DNA of 44,093 bases from Deltaproteobacteria bacterium. GTDB lineage: Bacteria; Myxococcota_A; Polyangia; DRWM01; JAAZOP01. The notes under the pieces were generated by a model. It saw nothing but the letters and a program-made list of their open reading frames with translations, did no database searches and had not been told where the DNA came from. The position numbers were made by a program, and so were the translations under genes. The DNA is taken from positions 1-44,093 of the forward strand of contig JAFGHH010000033.1 of assembly GCA_016930215.1 (NCBI GenBank). Reading direction: 5' to 3'. Of this stretch, positions 31,586-39,738 are shown piece by piece (the stretch's first letter is position 1; each line of letters begins with the position of its first letter).

Positions 31586-33277
31586 ATGCGGCAGGTGGGA
31601 TATTGGATGCTCGCGACGCTCGGCCTGGCCCTAACGCCGGCCTGCGTCACCGACGACACGACGGACGACGACAACCCGTTCCTCGGCGACATGACGAACC
31701 TCGGCAAGGAGGACTCGCAGTACGAGAACCCGGCCGGGATCGAAGTCGAGATCGACTTCGAGGCCGAGGTCGAGGCGCCGGCGTACAAGATCTGGGACGC
31801 CCCGGCCGACCTCGGGCAGTTCGCCCTGACCTACCTCAGCAAGCGGGACGAGTTCTACCTCGAGTCGCTCGCCGAGGACGCGACGACCAACGACCGCCCG
31901 GAATGGTTCGTGGGCGGGGAGTGGATCTCCACCGAGGCGGCGCATTCCGTGCCGACCGACCAGCTCCGCCGGTTCCGCATCCGCGGGATCAACGCCGTGC
32001 TGCTGCACCAGGCGGCGACGGGGGTGACCGAGGGGCAGGTGTTCCAGGCCGAGATCCCGATCAAGCCGTACACGGTGATGGCCGACGCGGGCGACACCTG
32101 CGCCGACCCCGACGACCACATGGGGCTCGACCAGTCGATCTACTGGTACCAGTGGAACCCGGACCGCAGCGGCTGCACCCTCACGACCCAGCAGGCGACG
32201 ATCACGGTGGCGCGGATGTTCCGCGCCGACCAGCCGACCTACCCCGAATACGACCAGCTGCTGGCCGACGGCCGCGTCACCGCGGTGATCCTGTTCGGCC
32301 AGATCGGCGACGGCGCGGTCACCGACAGCGACGCCGGCATGCGCGCCTTCAACCAGATGGCCCGCTACCTGGCCGGGGCCGGGTTCGGCGAGGAGACGCC
32401 GGCGCCCGTCGGCCGCCGTTTCACGAAGGCCGTCGGCGACGTCTCGTTCCAGATCGACCTCTACTCGCCCTACGACTTCAGCGGCCTGTCCGACTACGCG
32501 CACTTCGGCAACTTCCAGCGCGCGCTGTCCGAGCACGAGATCGTCGCCTACGACGGCCACAGCATGCTCGGCGCCAGCGACTTCTGGTCCCGGCCGGAGT
32601 ACCCGACCTTCTACCAGATCTTCCTCTACGGCGGCTGCCTCGGCTACGAGTACTACATCCGTCCGATCCTGGCCGGCAAGGGCGGCTGGGACAAGGTCGA
32701 CATCGTCTCGTCGGTGGTCGAGGTCTCCGCGGACGCCAACCGCTACGCCGCACCGTTCCTGGCCAAGATGATGTGGGCCGTCGAGCACGGGAACGCCGCG
32801 AGCTGGAAGGACTACCTGATCGCGATCCGCCAGAAGGTCGGCGACTCGACCTTCGGCGCCAGCGGCGTGCGCGAGAACTGCTACACGCCGACCGGCTCGC
32901 GCTGCGTCGTCCCGCCCGACCCGACCACCAGCCGACGCTACGAGGCACCGACGCCGGTCGAGATCCCGGACAACCTCCCAGCGGGCGTCACCAGCGTGAT
33001 CGAGGTTCCCGACGCGCTCACCGCGAGCGCCGTCGCCGTCGAGCTGAACGTGACGCACACCTGGGTCGGCGACCTGAAGCTCGTGCTCGAGCACGGCGCG
33101 ACGCAGGTCACGCTGTGGGACCGCGCCGGCGGCTCGGCCCACGACATCCACCAGACCTTCACGCCCGAGGCGTTCGCCGGCGCGGACGCCGCCGGCACCT
33201 GGACGCTGCACCTGTACGACCTCGCCGCGCGCGACACCGGCCGCCTCGAGAACTGGACCCTCGTCGTCACCCCGTAG
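31586..33277 (+). CDS. Lipoprotein with C-terminal proprotein-convertase P domain; possible clan CD cysteine peptidase
   Basis: 563 aa. Signal ending LTPAC (Cys20), then a short Asp/Thr linker. The C-terminal domain (about 465-563) is a P/Homo B domain: VTHTWVGDLKLVLEHG, HDIHQTFTPEAF and GTWTLHLYD...GRLENWTLVV. The main region (60-460) is not an obvious known peptidase, but EIVAYDGHS (H325) and IFLYGGCLGYEYY (C351) resemble the H[G/S]...C dyad of caspase/gingipain-type clan CD; spacing is shorter than usual. P domains normally sit beside subtilisin-like catalytic domains, and none is present here. Catalysis is inference. Start fixed by GGGAGGACTCG. Convergent with the next gene. Confidence 0.82.
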   Translation: MRQVGYWMLATLGLALTPACVTDDTTDDDNPFLGDMTNLGKEDSQYENPAGIEVEIDFEAEVEAPAYKIWDAPADLGQFALTYLSKRDEFYLESLAEDATTNDRPEWFVGGEWISTEAAHSVPTDQLRRFRIRGINAVLLHQAATGVTEGQVFQAEIPIKPYTVMADAGDTCADPDDHMGLDQSIYWYQWNPDRSGCTLTTQQATITVARMFRADQPTYPEYDQLLADGRVTAVILFGQIGDGAVTDSDAGMRAFNQMARYLAGAGFGEETPAPVGRRFTKAVGDVSFQIDLYSPYDFSGLSDYAHFGNFQRALSEHEIVAYDGHSMLGASDFWSRPEYPTFYQIFLYGGCLGYEYYIRPILAGKGGWDKVDIVSSVVEVSADANRYAAPFLAKMMWAVEHGNAASWKDYLIAIRQKVGDSTFGASGVRENCYTPTGSRCVVPPDPTTSRRYEAPTPVEIPDNLPAGVTSVIEVPDALTASAVAVELNVTHTWVGDLKLVLEHGATQVTLWDRAGGSAHDIHQTFTPEAFAGADAAGTWTLHLYDLAARDTGRLENWTLVVTP

Positions 33278-33295
33278 GACGCCCGGCCACCCACG

Positions 33296-33317
33296 GCGCC
33301 GGGGGCACGGGCGGCGC
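33296..33317. terminator. Hairpin between convergent lipoprotein genes
   Basis: GCGCCG (33296-33301) and CGGCGC (33312-33317), 10-nt loop, in the 46-bp gap between two convergent genes. No T-tract. Confidence 0.35.
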
Positions 33318-33323
33318 GGTCCC

Positions 33324-34481
33324 TCACTCCGCCGGCGCGATGCCGACGACGTCGCACGACACGGCGGTGAACACGAAAGCCACAGAGAACGCGTCGGGGT
33401 TCTCGGAGTGTTCGTAACAGAACAAGCCACCGTCACGGTCGGGGTCGGGCTCGCAGCTCTGGCCGGGCCCGCAGTCATACCGCACGGTGTCGACCGCGCA
33501 CCCGGCCCCGGTGAACCCCTCGGGGATCAGGTCGAGGTCGGCCTGGCCGGCGACGATGCTGTGCAGGCTGCTCAGGCCGACCTCTGCGACAACCTCCGGG
33601 TACGCGGCGGCAATGAAGGCCGCAGCGTCCAGCAGGAAGACACCGCCTCCCAGCAGACCCCGGACCAGCCGCCCGCCTAGCGGTGGCGTGCCCAAGGGGA
33701 TCGCGTCCAGGTCGAGCACGACGCGGACGTCGTGGATCGGCAAGGCTGCCGCCGAGCCCTCGACGATCAGTCGGAGCGTCGCGTCCGGGCCCGAGGCGGT
33801 CAGGTCACCGAGCCGGAGCTCCCGATCCGCTTCCTCGGTGTCTCGCAGGATCCCGTTGGGGAAGAACGTCCGTGCCGCGTCGATGTCTCCCGGGTCCACG
33901 AGCGACTCCGGCGCGACCTGCAGCCGCGCCGTCCCGTCGAAGTTGTTCGACGGGTCCGCGTCGACGTCCACGCCGGCGTAGACCGACAGGTAGACGATTC
34001 CGCCGTCCTCTGCCCAGTCGTCGATGTCCGCCATCCGGAGGATGATCAGGTTGCGTCCTTCGTCGATGGATCGCTGCATGTCGCCGTCCACCGACACGTC
34101 GAGGAACCCGGCGTCCTCGAGTTCCTCGACGAAGTGCCCGAACTGGTTATCGACGCAGGCCGGACCGTCGGCCGGGAGGTAGGTGTGTCCGGCCGGGGTG
34201 CAGACGCAGTCGACATCGAATCCCTCCGACTCGGACGAACTGCCGAGCCGGATGGAATCGACGACAAACCAGGCGCTCTCGCCGTCGAACGGATTCGGCT
34301 CGACCGGGACGACGGGCTCGGGGCAACCGGTCGCGGCGTCGCCCCCGTCCACCGGCTCGACGGATTCGCCGCCGCAGGTCGAGGCGATCAGGCAGACCAG
34401 ACCGGCGACGAGCCGGACCTTCCGCCCGCCGCCACGACGGAGTCCGGACGTCGGCCCGACGGCCGTGGTCGGCGTTCCCAT
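33324..34481 (-). CDS. Lipoprotein, unknown function
   Basis: 385 aa from ATG 34481. An unusually long, basic pre-signal (22 residues, RRGGGRK) leads into the hydrophobic core and IASTC (Cys36). The mature protein is acidic and probably beta-rich, with sections such as SAWFVVDSIRLG and RVVLDLDAIPLG, and a disulfide-rich C-terminus (VRYDCGPGQSCEPD). No family recognised; phrases recall Myxococcota exported proteins with pentraxin/concanavalin-like folds. A TGCTACGCT box sits seven bases before the ATG, so the mRNA may be leaderless. Confidence 0.8.
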   Translation of the reverse strand: MGTPTTAVGPTSGLRRGGGRKVRLVAGLVCLIASTCGGESVEPVDGGDAATGCPEPVVPVEPNPFDGESAWFVVDSIRLGSSSESEGFDVDCVCTPAGHTYLPADGPACVDNQFGHFVEELEDAGFLDVSVDGDMQRSIDEGRNLIILRMADIDDWAEDGGIVYLSVYAGVDVDADPSNNFDGTARLQVAPESLVDPGDIDAARTFFPNGILRDTEEADRELRLGDLTASGPDATLRLIVEGSAAALPIHDVRVVLDLDAIPLGTPPLGGRLVRGLLGGGVFLLDAAAFIAAAYPEVVAEVGLSSLHSIVAGQADLDLIPEGFTGAGCAVDTVRYDCGPGQSCEPDPDRDGGLFCYEHSENPDAFSVAFVFTAVSCDVVGIAPAE

Positions 34482-34488
34482 CGACGTC

Positions 34489-34497
34489 AGCGTAGCA
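34489..34497 (-). promoter_or_regulatory. Extended -10 box before the 385-aa lipoprotein gene
   Basis: Minus strand TGCTACGCT, then seven bases and ATG 34481. No -35 consensus 17 nt upstream. Same layout as before the FHA-GGDEF, 160-aa and ruvX genes. Confidence 0.35.
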
Positions 34498-34533
34498 CGC
34501 AGTCCGCCGGCACGCCCTCCGTCCGCCGGACGA

Positions 34534-36618
34534 TCACTCCGCCAGCCGTAGCGCCAGCTCCAGCACCCCGGGCAGCGCGGCGTCGAGCTCGAACAGCGCG
34601 CCGGTTTCGACGTCCCACAAGAGCAGGCGCCCGGACGCGTCGGGACCCCCGATCCGCCACTCCTGCGCCGGCGCGTCGTCCGCCGCACGACGCTCGACCC
34701 GGTAGCGCACCGGCCACCCGGCCGACTCGTCCGGCGCCGACAACGCCAGCGCCTCGCGCCACGCCGGAGCGGCGAGCGCCGCTCCCACCGACGACGCCAC
34801 CGCCGCCGGCAGCCCCGGAGAGGTCCACGCTGTTCCGTCCCACGAGAGTGCCAGACGCTTCCCGTCACCGTGCACGACGATCCGCGACGCATTCGCCTCG
34901 CGCCGCAGCGCCAGCGCCTCGGCCGCCACCATCGGCCGCAGGAGCCGCCGCCACCCCGCTTCCGACAGCGGCCGCGCGTCCGACTCGCCCGACCACAGGA
35001 CCGCGGGCACGTCCCGGCCCGGCTGCGCGGCGAGCACCGCGGCGGACAGCAGCTCCCGGCCCTCCCGATCGACGACCCGGACGGTCCAGCGGGCCTCCGC
35101 GGCCGTCGCCGGCCCGATCCTGGGCTGCAACGACAGCCGGCACAGCTCGCCCAACAGGAGGTCGACCGCCGTGACATCCACCGGCCAGGGCGAATCGTCG
35201 AACGTCCACCCGGCTTCGGGCCGACGCTCGAGCACCTGCACCACCGCCCCAAAGGTCCCGTCCGCGAGCACCTCGCGGACGCCGAACCGCACGGCCGCCA
35301 GCGGGTCGCAGGCCGTTCCGGTCTTCGTCAGGTGCGCCTGCGGCGAGGCCAGCAGGTACGACTCCTCGGGCGAGAGTCGGAAGACGACCGACTCACCCGC
35401 GCGGCGTACGGCGATCGTCCCGTCCGGCGCCGCCGCCGTGCGCTCGACCCGCACTTCGGCCCGGCCCCGCACCGACAGCTCGACCGAGCCCGCCGCGACG
35501 AACGTCGTCGAATCGTCGAACCGCTCGGGCTCGACGACCGCAAGCGCCAGGCGGCGCAGCCAGCCGTTCGCCGCCGCCGCGTCGACCTCGAACCCAAGCC
35601 CTTCGCCTTGCCACCCCTCCGGGCCGCGACGCAACGACCAACGCCCATCGCACTCCTGCACCGCGACCGCGATCACCGCGTCGGGGTCGAGCGTCCCGAA
35701 CAGCGGTGCGCGGGCCAGGAACGGCACGAGCGCCCGCGGGGTCTCGAGCAGATCGACGCCGACGATGGCGGCGGTGCGTCCGTCGGCGCAGGTCACGGGT
35801 CCGGCGCCGGCCGCCGGCTCCTCGGCGAACGCCAGCTCGTGCCGACCGTCCGCGTCCTCCGCGACCAGCCGGGTCGTTGCCGCGGCGACACAGGTGGCGT
35901 CGTCCGGAAAGCCCGAGGCCCGCGGCGCCGCCGCCAGCTCGAACAGTCGCGCGGCCCGCTCCGGGTCCGCCAGCGTCCCCGGCGGCGTCACCCGGAAGCC
36001 GTCCGCGGTCCGCTCGACGCGCACGCTCGACCCGCCGTCGTGCCACTCGACCGCCAGGACCCGCGCGGGCGGCAGGCTCCACAACCGGCGGTCGCGCAGC
36101 TGGGCCGGCGTCCGCGCGACGGAGCGCCGCAGCGAGTCCTCGGCGACCCAGACCAGGCCGGGGTCGAGCGAGCTGCGGAGGTGGACGCGCGACTCGCCCG
36201 CCGTCGGCGCGCCGAACTCCACGGTCCAGACCGCGCCGTCCGACGCGCGCAGCCGCACCGTCCCGCGCGGCGGCGACAGCCCGAGCGCCGCCGGCGGCGT
36301 CGTCGGGTCCTCCAGCCGGATCGCGCGGACCGGTCGCGCCGTCTCCAGCGCCGCGAGCATCGCGTCGACCACGCCGGGGTCGGCGGGCCCGCCGCCCTCC
36401 CCCGCGATCCGCCAGTCGTCCCCGCCGGCGCTCCGCGCGACCCGGTCGAGCCGCAGCGGCGCGCCGAGCTGCAGCTCGAGCGCCACGACGTCCGCCCCGG
36501 CCGGCACCAGCCGCGGCCGGTCCGGCGCCGCGGGCCGCAGCGACACCAGCACCACCGGCACCAAGAGGCCGACGGCGAGGGCGCCGAGCGTTCCGAGCGT
36601 GGCGGTACGGAAGCCCAC
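34534..36618 (-). CDS. Divergent DUF4340 protein of Gld-like ABC cassette 2
   Basis: 694 aa from GTG 36618, two bases after the stop of the GldG-like gene. An N-terminal helix (TLGTLGALAVGLLVPVVLVSL) anchors a periplasmic region with DUF4340-like repeats: APLRLDRVARSAGGDDWRIAG, LGLSPPRGTVRLRAS, WTVEFGAPTAGESRVHLR, PAQLRDRRLWSLP. Two Cys pairs possible. Sequence is clearly diverged from the 784-aa copy in cassette 1 but gene position and domain order are the same. Function of the family unknown. The gene ends 52 bp before the divergent lipoprotein start. Confidence 0.85.
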   Translation of the reverse strand: MGFRTATLGTLGALAVGLLVPVVLVSLRPAAPDRPRLVPAGADVVALELQLGAPLRLDRVARSAGGDDWRIAGEGGGPADPGVVDAMLAALETARPVRAIRLEDPTTPPAALGLSPPRGTVRLRASDGAVWTVEFGAPTAGESRVHLRSSLDPGLVWVAEDSLRRSVARTPAQLRDRRLWSLPPARVLAVEWHDGGSSVRVERTADGFRVTPPGTLADPERAARLFELAAAPRASGFPDDATCVAAATTRLVAEDADGRHELAFAEEPAAGAGPVTCADGRTAAIVGVDLLETPRALVPFLARAPLFGTLDPDAVIAVAVQECDGRWSLRRGPEGWQGEGLGFEVDAAAANGWLRRLALAVVEPERFDDSTTFVAAGSVELSVRGRAEVRVERTAAAPDGTIAVRRAGESVVFRLSPEESYLLASPQAHLTKTGTACDPLAAVRFGVREVLADGTFGAVVQVLERRPEAGWTFDDSPWPVDVTAVDLLLGELCRLSLQPRIGPATAAEARWTVRVVDREGRELLSAAVLAAQPGRDVPAVLWSGESDARPLSEAGWRRLLRPMVAAEALALRREANASRIVVHGDGKRLALSWDGTAWTSPGLPAAVASSVGAALAAPAWREALALSAPDESAGWPVRYRVERRAADDAPAQEWRIGGPDASGRLLLWDVETGALFELDAALPGVLELALRLAE

Positions 36619-36620
36619 GC

Positions 36621-38042
36621 CTACCGCTCCCCCCGGCGCCGCGCGCGCAGCACGAGGAACCCGGCCAGCGCCGCGCCCGCCGGCATCGCCGCGACCAGCC
36701 ACCACCACAGGAACTCCAGCGTCCCCGGCTCGAGGAACAACCGCACCCGCTCGGCCTGCACCGGCGGCAGCGGCAGCGCGGCCGGGCGGTCGACCAGCCA
36801 CGCGACGCTCTCCAGCACCAGCGCCAGGTTCGCCGTGTCGCCGCGCGCGGCGAACGGCAGGAACAGCACGGTCGAGCCGCCGAACACGACGAGTCTGCCG
36901 CCGCCCGCCTCCAGCTCCGCCGCCAGCGCCAGCGCGACCGGCCCGTCCCAGTCCTCGACCTTCTGGCTGCCCGCCGCCTCGACCAGCGGCACGGCGCGGC
37001 TCGCCGGACCCGTCGCCCGCAGGCCCGCCGCCTGCAGCAGCGCCACGCGTTGCCCGGCCAACGCCCGCGTCCGCTCGAACGCGTCGCCCGCCGCGCCGAC
37101 CACCAGCGACGACACCCCGGGCTCGTACATCCGGGAAGCCTCGGTCTCGCGCACGGGCGCGCGGCTCGCCGCGATCCCCGCCCGCTCGAGCAGCGCGCCG
37201 AGCCCCGCGGCCGCCTCCTGCTGCGCCTCGGACGGGGCGTCGAGCAGCACCAGCAGGCGGCCGCCCGCCTCGAGCCGCTCGCGCAGCCGCTCGGCCTCGT
37301 GCGGCAGGAACGCACGACCCGGGCCGCCGACCACCAGCGCCGCGCAGCGCTCGGTCTCGGCCTCCGCGACCGGGTCGAGCGTCCGGACCTCGTAGGCCTC
37401 GCTCTCCAGGTGGGCCCGCAGCAGCTCCTCGGCTTCCGGACCCGCCAGGTCCCACTCGCCGTGGCCCGTGGTCAGGCAGACCACGGGGCGCCGGGTCGCG
37501 GCGACCTGGAGGACCGCCGCGGTGAGCTGACCCTCCACCGCCACCGGCACCGACGACGACCGGTCGCCCTCGGCGACGGGCGGGAACAGCTCCTCGAGCG
37601 ACCGGAACGCGACGCGCTCGCCCGCCTCGACCAGCACGCCCTGCTCGAGCGACCCCTCCCCGGCGCCGGCGCGCCCGAGGACGAAGGCGCGGCGGCGCAC
37701 CGTCTCGGCGAACGCGGCCGGCTCGCGGTCCGGGTCGAGGAACCGCACCTGGAGCCGCGGGGAGGCCGCGGTGTAGCGCTCGAGCAGCCGGCGCAGCAAT
37801 TCGTCGCGCTGCAGCCCCACTCCTTCCAGCCCCTCCGAGACCAGCACGGTCAGCGCGACTTCGCGGTCGAGCGCCCCGAGCACCGCCTCCGTGCGTTCGG
37901 AGAGCGTGAACACGGCGCCGCGGCTCCAGTCGAGCGCCCCGTGGCGGGCGCAGGCGAGGTAGTTGACCTCGACGAACAACACCAGACCGAGGGCCGCGGC
38001 GAGCAGCGCGCGCAGGCGCGCGGCGGCGGGCGGCGACCTCAC
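36621..38042 (-). CDS. GldG-like auxiliary protein, cassette 2
   Basis: 473 aa from GTG 38042, overlapping the permease stop (GTGA). One N-terminal helix (LRALLAAALGLVLFVEVNYLA), a periplasmic ABC_transp_aux domain (FTLSERTEAVLGALDREV, VRFLDPDREP, VCLTTGHGEWDL, LVVFGGSTVLFLP) and one C-terminal helix (FLWWWLVAAMPAGAALAGFLVL). It is 200 residues shorter than the cassette 1 protein, mainly from loss of the first helix pair and the cytoplasmic tail. Fixed in operon ATPase-permease-GldG-DUF4340. Confidence 0.88.
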   Translation of the reverse strand: MRSPPAAARLRALLAAALGLVLFVEVNYLACARHGALDWSRGAVFTLSERTEAVLGALDREVALTVLVSEGLEGVGLQRDELLRRLLERYTAASPRLQVRFLDPDREPAAFAETVRRRAFVLGRAGAGEGSLEQGVLVEAGERVAFRSLEELFPPVAEGDRSSSVPVAVEGQLTAAVLQVAATRRPVVCLTTGHGEWDLAGPEAEELLRAHLESEAYEVRTLDPVAEAETERCAALVVGGPGRAFLPHEAERLRERLEAGGRLLVLLDAPSEAQQEAAAGLGALLERAGIAASRAPVRETEASRMYEPGVSSLVVGAAGDAFERTRALAGQRVALLQAAGLRATGPASRAVPLVEAAGSQKVEDWDGPVALALAAELEAGGGRLVVFGGSTVLFLPFAARGDTANLALVLESVAWLVDRPAALPLPPVQAERVRLFLEPGTLEFLWWWLVAAMPAGAALAGFLVLRARRRGER

Positions 38043-38782
38043 GACGACCTCCGGAGGTCGAGCACCGCGCGGGCGAGCAGCAGCGCCAGCGCGGCGAGCG
38101 ACAGGCAGAGCACGACGTCGCGCGAGTCGACCAGCCCGACGCGGAACCGGTCCATCAGCTCGAACGGCGAGACGTACCGCAGCACGCGGCCGGCGACCGA
38201 GCCGGCCGGGAGCACCGACCCCCCGATCCCGGCCAGCAGCCACGCGCCGCCGAAGCCGAAGGCCAGGATCGCCGCGACGATCTGGCTGCGGGCCAGCGCG
38301 GAGGCGAGCAGCCCCAGCGCCGTCAACGCCGCCCCGAGCAGCGCCATGCCGAGGTAGCCCGCGAGGATCGGGCCGAAGGCCGGGTCGGCGTGACGCCACA
38401 GCAGGAACGGGTAGACCGCCGTCGGCACCCACAACGCCAGGTAGAACAGGTAGGCGCCGGCGTACTTCGCCCCGAGAACCTGGTTCGTCGTCACCGGCGC
38501 CGTCAGCAGCGGCTCGAGCGTTCCCGCGTGGCGCTCCTCGGCGAACGAGCGCATCGTGATCGCGGCGACGAACAGGACGAGCGGCAGGTACGACAGCAGC
38601 GAGCCGCCGAAGAACGTCGCCATCGGCGTGCCGTAGGGCGCCGAGGGCCGCGACAGCACCCACAGGATCTCGTAGAAGTAGACGCCGGACAGCAGCAGGA
38701 ACGTGCCGAGCACGACCCAGGCGATCGGCGAGGTCCAGATCGCCAGCAGCTCGCGCCACAGCAGCGCGCGGAAGGCCCTCAC
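38039..38782 (-). CDS. ABC-2 type permease, cassette 2
   Basis: 247 aa from GTG 38782, overlapping the ATPase stop. Six membrane helices; conserved RELLAIWTSPIAWVVLGTFLL, AITMRSFAEERHAGTLEPLL and LRYVSPFELMDRFRVGLVDSRD. Close in architecture to the permease of cassette 1. Forms the membrane half of a Gld-like exporter. Confidence 0.93.
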   Translation of the reverse strand: MRAFRALLWRELLAIWTSPIAWVVLGTFLLLSGVYFYEILWVLSRPSAPYGTPMATFFGGSLLSYLPLVLFVAAITMRSFAEERHAGTLEPLLTAPVTTNQVLGAKYAGAYLFYLALWVPTAVYPFLLWRHADPAFGPILAGYLGMALLGAALTALGLLASALARSQIVAAILAFGFGGAWLLAGIGGSVLPAGSVAGRVLRYVSPFELMDRFRVGLVDSRDVVLCLSLAALALLLARAVLDLRRSS

Positions 38783-39549
38783 GACCGTACCTCGCCGCCG
38801 TCGGCCGCGCCGCCCGCGGTCAGCGCCAGGAACGCCCGCTCGAGCCCCGGCACCGCCGCGTCGGCGCTCTCCGGCGCCACGGCGTGTCGCCGGGCGATCT
38901 CCTCCGGCGTTCCCGTGGCCACCACGCGCCCCCCCGCGACGATCACCAGCGCCCCGCAGGTCCGCTCGGCCTCGGCCAACAGGTGGGTCGAGACGAACAC
39001 CGTGCGCTCCCGCGCCAGCTCGCGCAGCAGCTCCCGTACCCGGCGGACCTGGTCGGGGTCCAGGTTGGTCGTCGGCTCGTCGAGGATCAGCACCGGCGGA
39101 TCGCCCAGCAGCGCGTCGGCCAGGCCGACCCGCTGCCGGTAGCCGCGCGAGAGGTTGCCGACCAGGCGACGCGCCACCGAACCGAGCTCGAGCCGCTCGA
39201 GCGCCGCGCCGAGCGCGCCGCGCACCCGGTCGCGCGGAATCCCCTTCACCTCGGCTCGCAGCCGCAGGTATTCGACGACCCGCAGCTCGCCGGGCAGCGG
39301 GGCGTTCTCGCACAGGTAGCCGACGCGCCGGCGCACGTCGAGCGGCGACCGGAGCACATCGAACCCCGCGACCGTCGCCGTCCCCGCGGTCGGCGCGAGG
39401 AACGTCGTCAGCAGCCGCAGGGTCGTGGTCTTCCCCGCGCCGTTCGGGCCGAGGAAGCCGGTGACGGTGCCGGGCGCGGCGGTGAACGACACGTCGTCCA
39501 CCGCGCGCACGCGGCCGAAGTCCCGGGTCAGTCCGCGAGCTTCGATCAC
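38779..39549 (-). CDS. ABC transporter ATPase, cassette 2
   Basis: 256 aa from GTG 39549. Walker A GPNGAGKTT (about 34-42), signature LSRGYRQRVGLAD, Walker B VLILDEPTTNLDPDQ, switch STHLLAEAE. It lacks the C-terminal extension of the cassette 1 ATPase. GGGACGGA lies upstream. First gene of a four-gene operon whose members all start with GTG and mostly overlap, so stoichiometric translation is likely. Confidence 0.95.
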   Translation of the reverse strand: MIEARGLTRDFGRVRAVDDVSFTAAPGTVTGFLGPNGAGKTTTLRLLTTFLAPTAGTATVAGFDVLRSPLDVRRRVGYLCENAPLPGELRVVEYLRLRAEVKGIPRDRVRGALGAALERLELGSVARRLVGNLSRGYRQRVGLADALLGDPPVLILDEPTTNLDPDQVRRVRELLRELARERTVFVSTHLLAEAERTCGALVIVAGGRVVATGTPEEIARRHAVAPESADAAVPGLERAFLALTAGGAADGGEVRS

Positions 39550-39589
39550 GTCGTTCCGTCCCGCGCGCCCCGCGACGCGCCCGTCGCCG

Positions 39590-39598
39590 AAGCTACCA
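39590..39598 (-). promoter_or_regulatory. Extended -10 box upstream of cassette 2
   Basis: Minus strand TGGTAGCTT, about 40 nt before GTG 39549. Extended -10 (TG at the right place) without a clear -35. Confidence 0.3.
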
Positions 39599-39616
39599 GA
39601 CTTCGCGCCTCGGCGT

Positions 39617-39713
39617 CTTGGCGCGAGTTGGCGCGGCGACCTTCCCGGCCCTCGGCTCCCGGCGCGCGGAACCCGAGCGACGGCGTCCGGGCGCAACACG
39701 CACTTGGCGCGAG
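39617..39713 (+). repeat. CTTGGCGCGAG direct repeat upstream of the DNA methylase gene
   Basis: The 11-mer occurs at 39617-39627 and 39703-39713, 86 bp apart, and once at 6135-6145 before another gene. The right copy lies 25 bases before the methylase start and contains a TTGGCG -35-like box, with TAGGAA 17 nt later. Regulator-binding repeat or promoter element. Confidence 0.45.
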
Positions 39714-39738
39714 GTCGCGACTGGCGTAGGAAGGTGGT

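Noticed and set aside
31586-33277. GHSML in the P-domain lipoprotein as an alpha/beta-hydrolase nucleophile elbow
   Set aside because: The pattern is GxSxL, not GxSxG, and no oxyanion or acid/His motifs follow.
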